DNA of 64,000 nucleotides from Polyangium jinanense (GTDB lineage: Bacteria; Myxococcota; Polyangia; Polyangiales; Polyangiaceae), in contig NZ_JAGTJJ010000004.1 of assembly GCF_028435365.1 (NCBI RefSeq), forward strand, positions 248,001 through 312,000, written 5' to 3'. A model generated the notes under the pieces. The model saw only the letters and a list, made by a program, of their open reading frames with translations, was not told where the DNA came from and searched no databases. Shown piece after piece: positions 63,358 to 64,000 of this stretch (position 1 is the stretch's first letter; each line of letters begins with the position of its first letter). The position numbers and the translations under genes are program-made.

Positions 63358-63867
63358 ATGAAACGTACGCTGGGAGCGGCTCTCGCCGTGCTCTCGGGCG
63401 CCGCCGTCGCGCTCTGCGCCGGCCAGGCGGCAGCCATGAATCTCTCCATCGACGACGCGACGATCGACGAATTCGGCGACCTCTCGCTCGATATCTCCGA
63501 GATCTTCCTGCCTCAGCGCTCCGAGGTCGGCTACATCGGATCGGCCCGCGCGCTGGCCACGTTCGTGTGCGTCGATCACCGCGGCCAGCCCCTCGGCGGG
63601 CCGCGCGGCCAGCGCATCGCGAGCATTCCGGTCGACGACGCGCGGCTCGCCCGCGCCGATGTCCGCGGCAACGTGCGCACGACGCTCACGCTGCGCGTCC
63701 AGGATCACATGCCCGAAATCGATTGTCCGGGCCGCTCGTACGCGCAGCTCGCCCGCATCCAGTACACGAACATCCTCGTCCAGCGGCCGGGTGCATTCAC
63801 CACGGGGCGCACCGTGTCGCGGGATTTCATTCCGACGGTGCGGGTGCGGATCGACCGCGGGCGTTGA
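63358..63867 (+). CDS. Small secreted protein, unknown function
   Basis: 169 residues from the ATG at 63358, 4-5 bases after AAGGGGGAAA. Signal peptide (1-30, cleavage near QAAA-MN), mature part beta-rich with two cysteines (VCVDHRG and IDCPG) that may form a disulfide, and a repeated Arg-rich pattern. No family recognised. Monocistronic; convergent with the partial gene at the window end. Confidence 0.72.
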   Translation: MKRTLGAALAVLSGAAVALCAGQAAAMNLSIDDATIDEFGDLSLDISEIFLPQRSEVGYIGSARALATFVCVDHRGQPLGGPRGQRIASIPVDDARLARADVRGNVRTTLTLRVQDHMPEIDCPGRSYAQLARIQYTNILVQRPGAFTTGRTVSRDFIPTVRVRIDRGR

Positions 63868-63870
63868 CGA

Positions 63871-64000
63871 TCACCGCTTCGCGCCCACCGCCCGCGCCGG
63901 CACGCGCATGCTGGCGCGAAGCGCGGCGCGCAGGTCCGGCCACGTGCGCGCGCCGCCGAGGTCGGCCGAAAGCGAAACGAGCGCCTGCGCCACCTTCGGC
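63871..64000 (-). CDS. Partial gene, C-terminal end only
   Basis: Minus strand, stop TGA at 63873-63871; the frame is open to the window edge and has the usual codon bias (ending SADLGGARTWPDLRAALRAS and, after a short stretch, VGAKR). 42 residues are visible. It starts beyond base 64000 and cannot be assigned. Confidence 0.55.
   Translation of the reverse strand, partial: PKVAQALVSLSADLGGARTWPDLRAALRASMRVPARAVGAKR

Overview
The window reads as chromosomal DNA from a large-genome, high-GC myxobacterium, most likely of the Polyangium/Sorangium group. The reasons are: strong G/C bias at third codon positions; many lipoproteins with Gly/Ser-rich linkers after the lipobox; a MopE-like plus choice-of-anchor-L-like surface protein; an OmpA protein with thrombospondin type 3 repeats; many TPR proteins; two-component and sigma-54 regulators; and toxin/immunity-like accessory genes. 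The species cannot be read from the sequence alone. No insertion sequence, prophage or CRISPR array was seen. One tRNA gene (tRNA-Ala, GGC anticodon) is present.

Layout. 1-1.1 kb: 3' part of glycine dehydrogenase subunit 2. 1.7-10.8 kb: a tightly overlapping eight-gene MoxR/DUF58/Bat operon (AAA ATPase, DUF58, membrane protein, BatA, BatB, TPR/BatC-like, BatD, BatE-like). 10.9-14.6 kb: hypothetical protein, lipoprotein alpha/beta hydrolase, universal stress protein, cardiolipin-synthase-like phospholipase D. 14.7-20.3 kb: a signalling block with a Cys-cluster protein, a protoglobin-PAS histidine kinase, an NtrC-type sigma-54 activator, a receiver-only regulator and a second MoxR-like ATPase, followed by an orphan type VI secretion Hcp gene behind a very good sigma-54 promoter. 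20.4-33.2 kb: surface lipoproteins, glycosyltransferases, a copper-monooxygenase-like lipoprotein, GlmM, TPR proteins and OmpA. 33.2-36.5 kb: a 310-bp structured palindromic element, a collagen-like secreted protein, a VanZ-family protein and the tRNA. 36.6-41.5 kb: acyl-CoA dehydrogenase, RimK-like ligase, enoyl-CoA hydratase, beta-propeller lipoprotein. 41.7-44.1 kb: a tandem pair of RsbR-type PAS-STAS stressosome proteins.

44.1-50.1 kb is the accessory island. Two lipoprotein-like genes share an almost identical N-terminal half and have unrelated Cys-rich C-termini, each followed at once by its own small immunity-like gene. A SUKH-3 immunity gene with a decayed toxin end, displaced 3' gene fragments and a homopolymer frameshift complete it. 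This is the architecture of a polymorphic toxin system and the best candidate here for something undescribed. A working hypothesis is a relative of the Sit lipoprotein toxins that myxobacteria exchange through the outer membrane.

50.1-64 kb: SDR, MscS-cNMP channel, Cys-rich lipoproteins, an ankyrin lipoprotein, a HelD-like helicase, a TetR regulator next to a cytochrome c/copper-monooxygenase-like fusion and a divergent enoyl-CoA hydratase, a small secreted protein and the 3' end of one more gene.

Across the window many first genes lack a Shine-Dalgarno and instead carry a -35/-10 promoter whose -10 box ends exactly six bases before the start codon, which suggests frequent leaderless transcription. 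Starts were chosen from overlaps with the previous gene, Shine-Dalgarno spacing, this promoter geometry, or comparison of paralogues. No database search was possible, so family names come from motifs read by eye.
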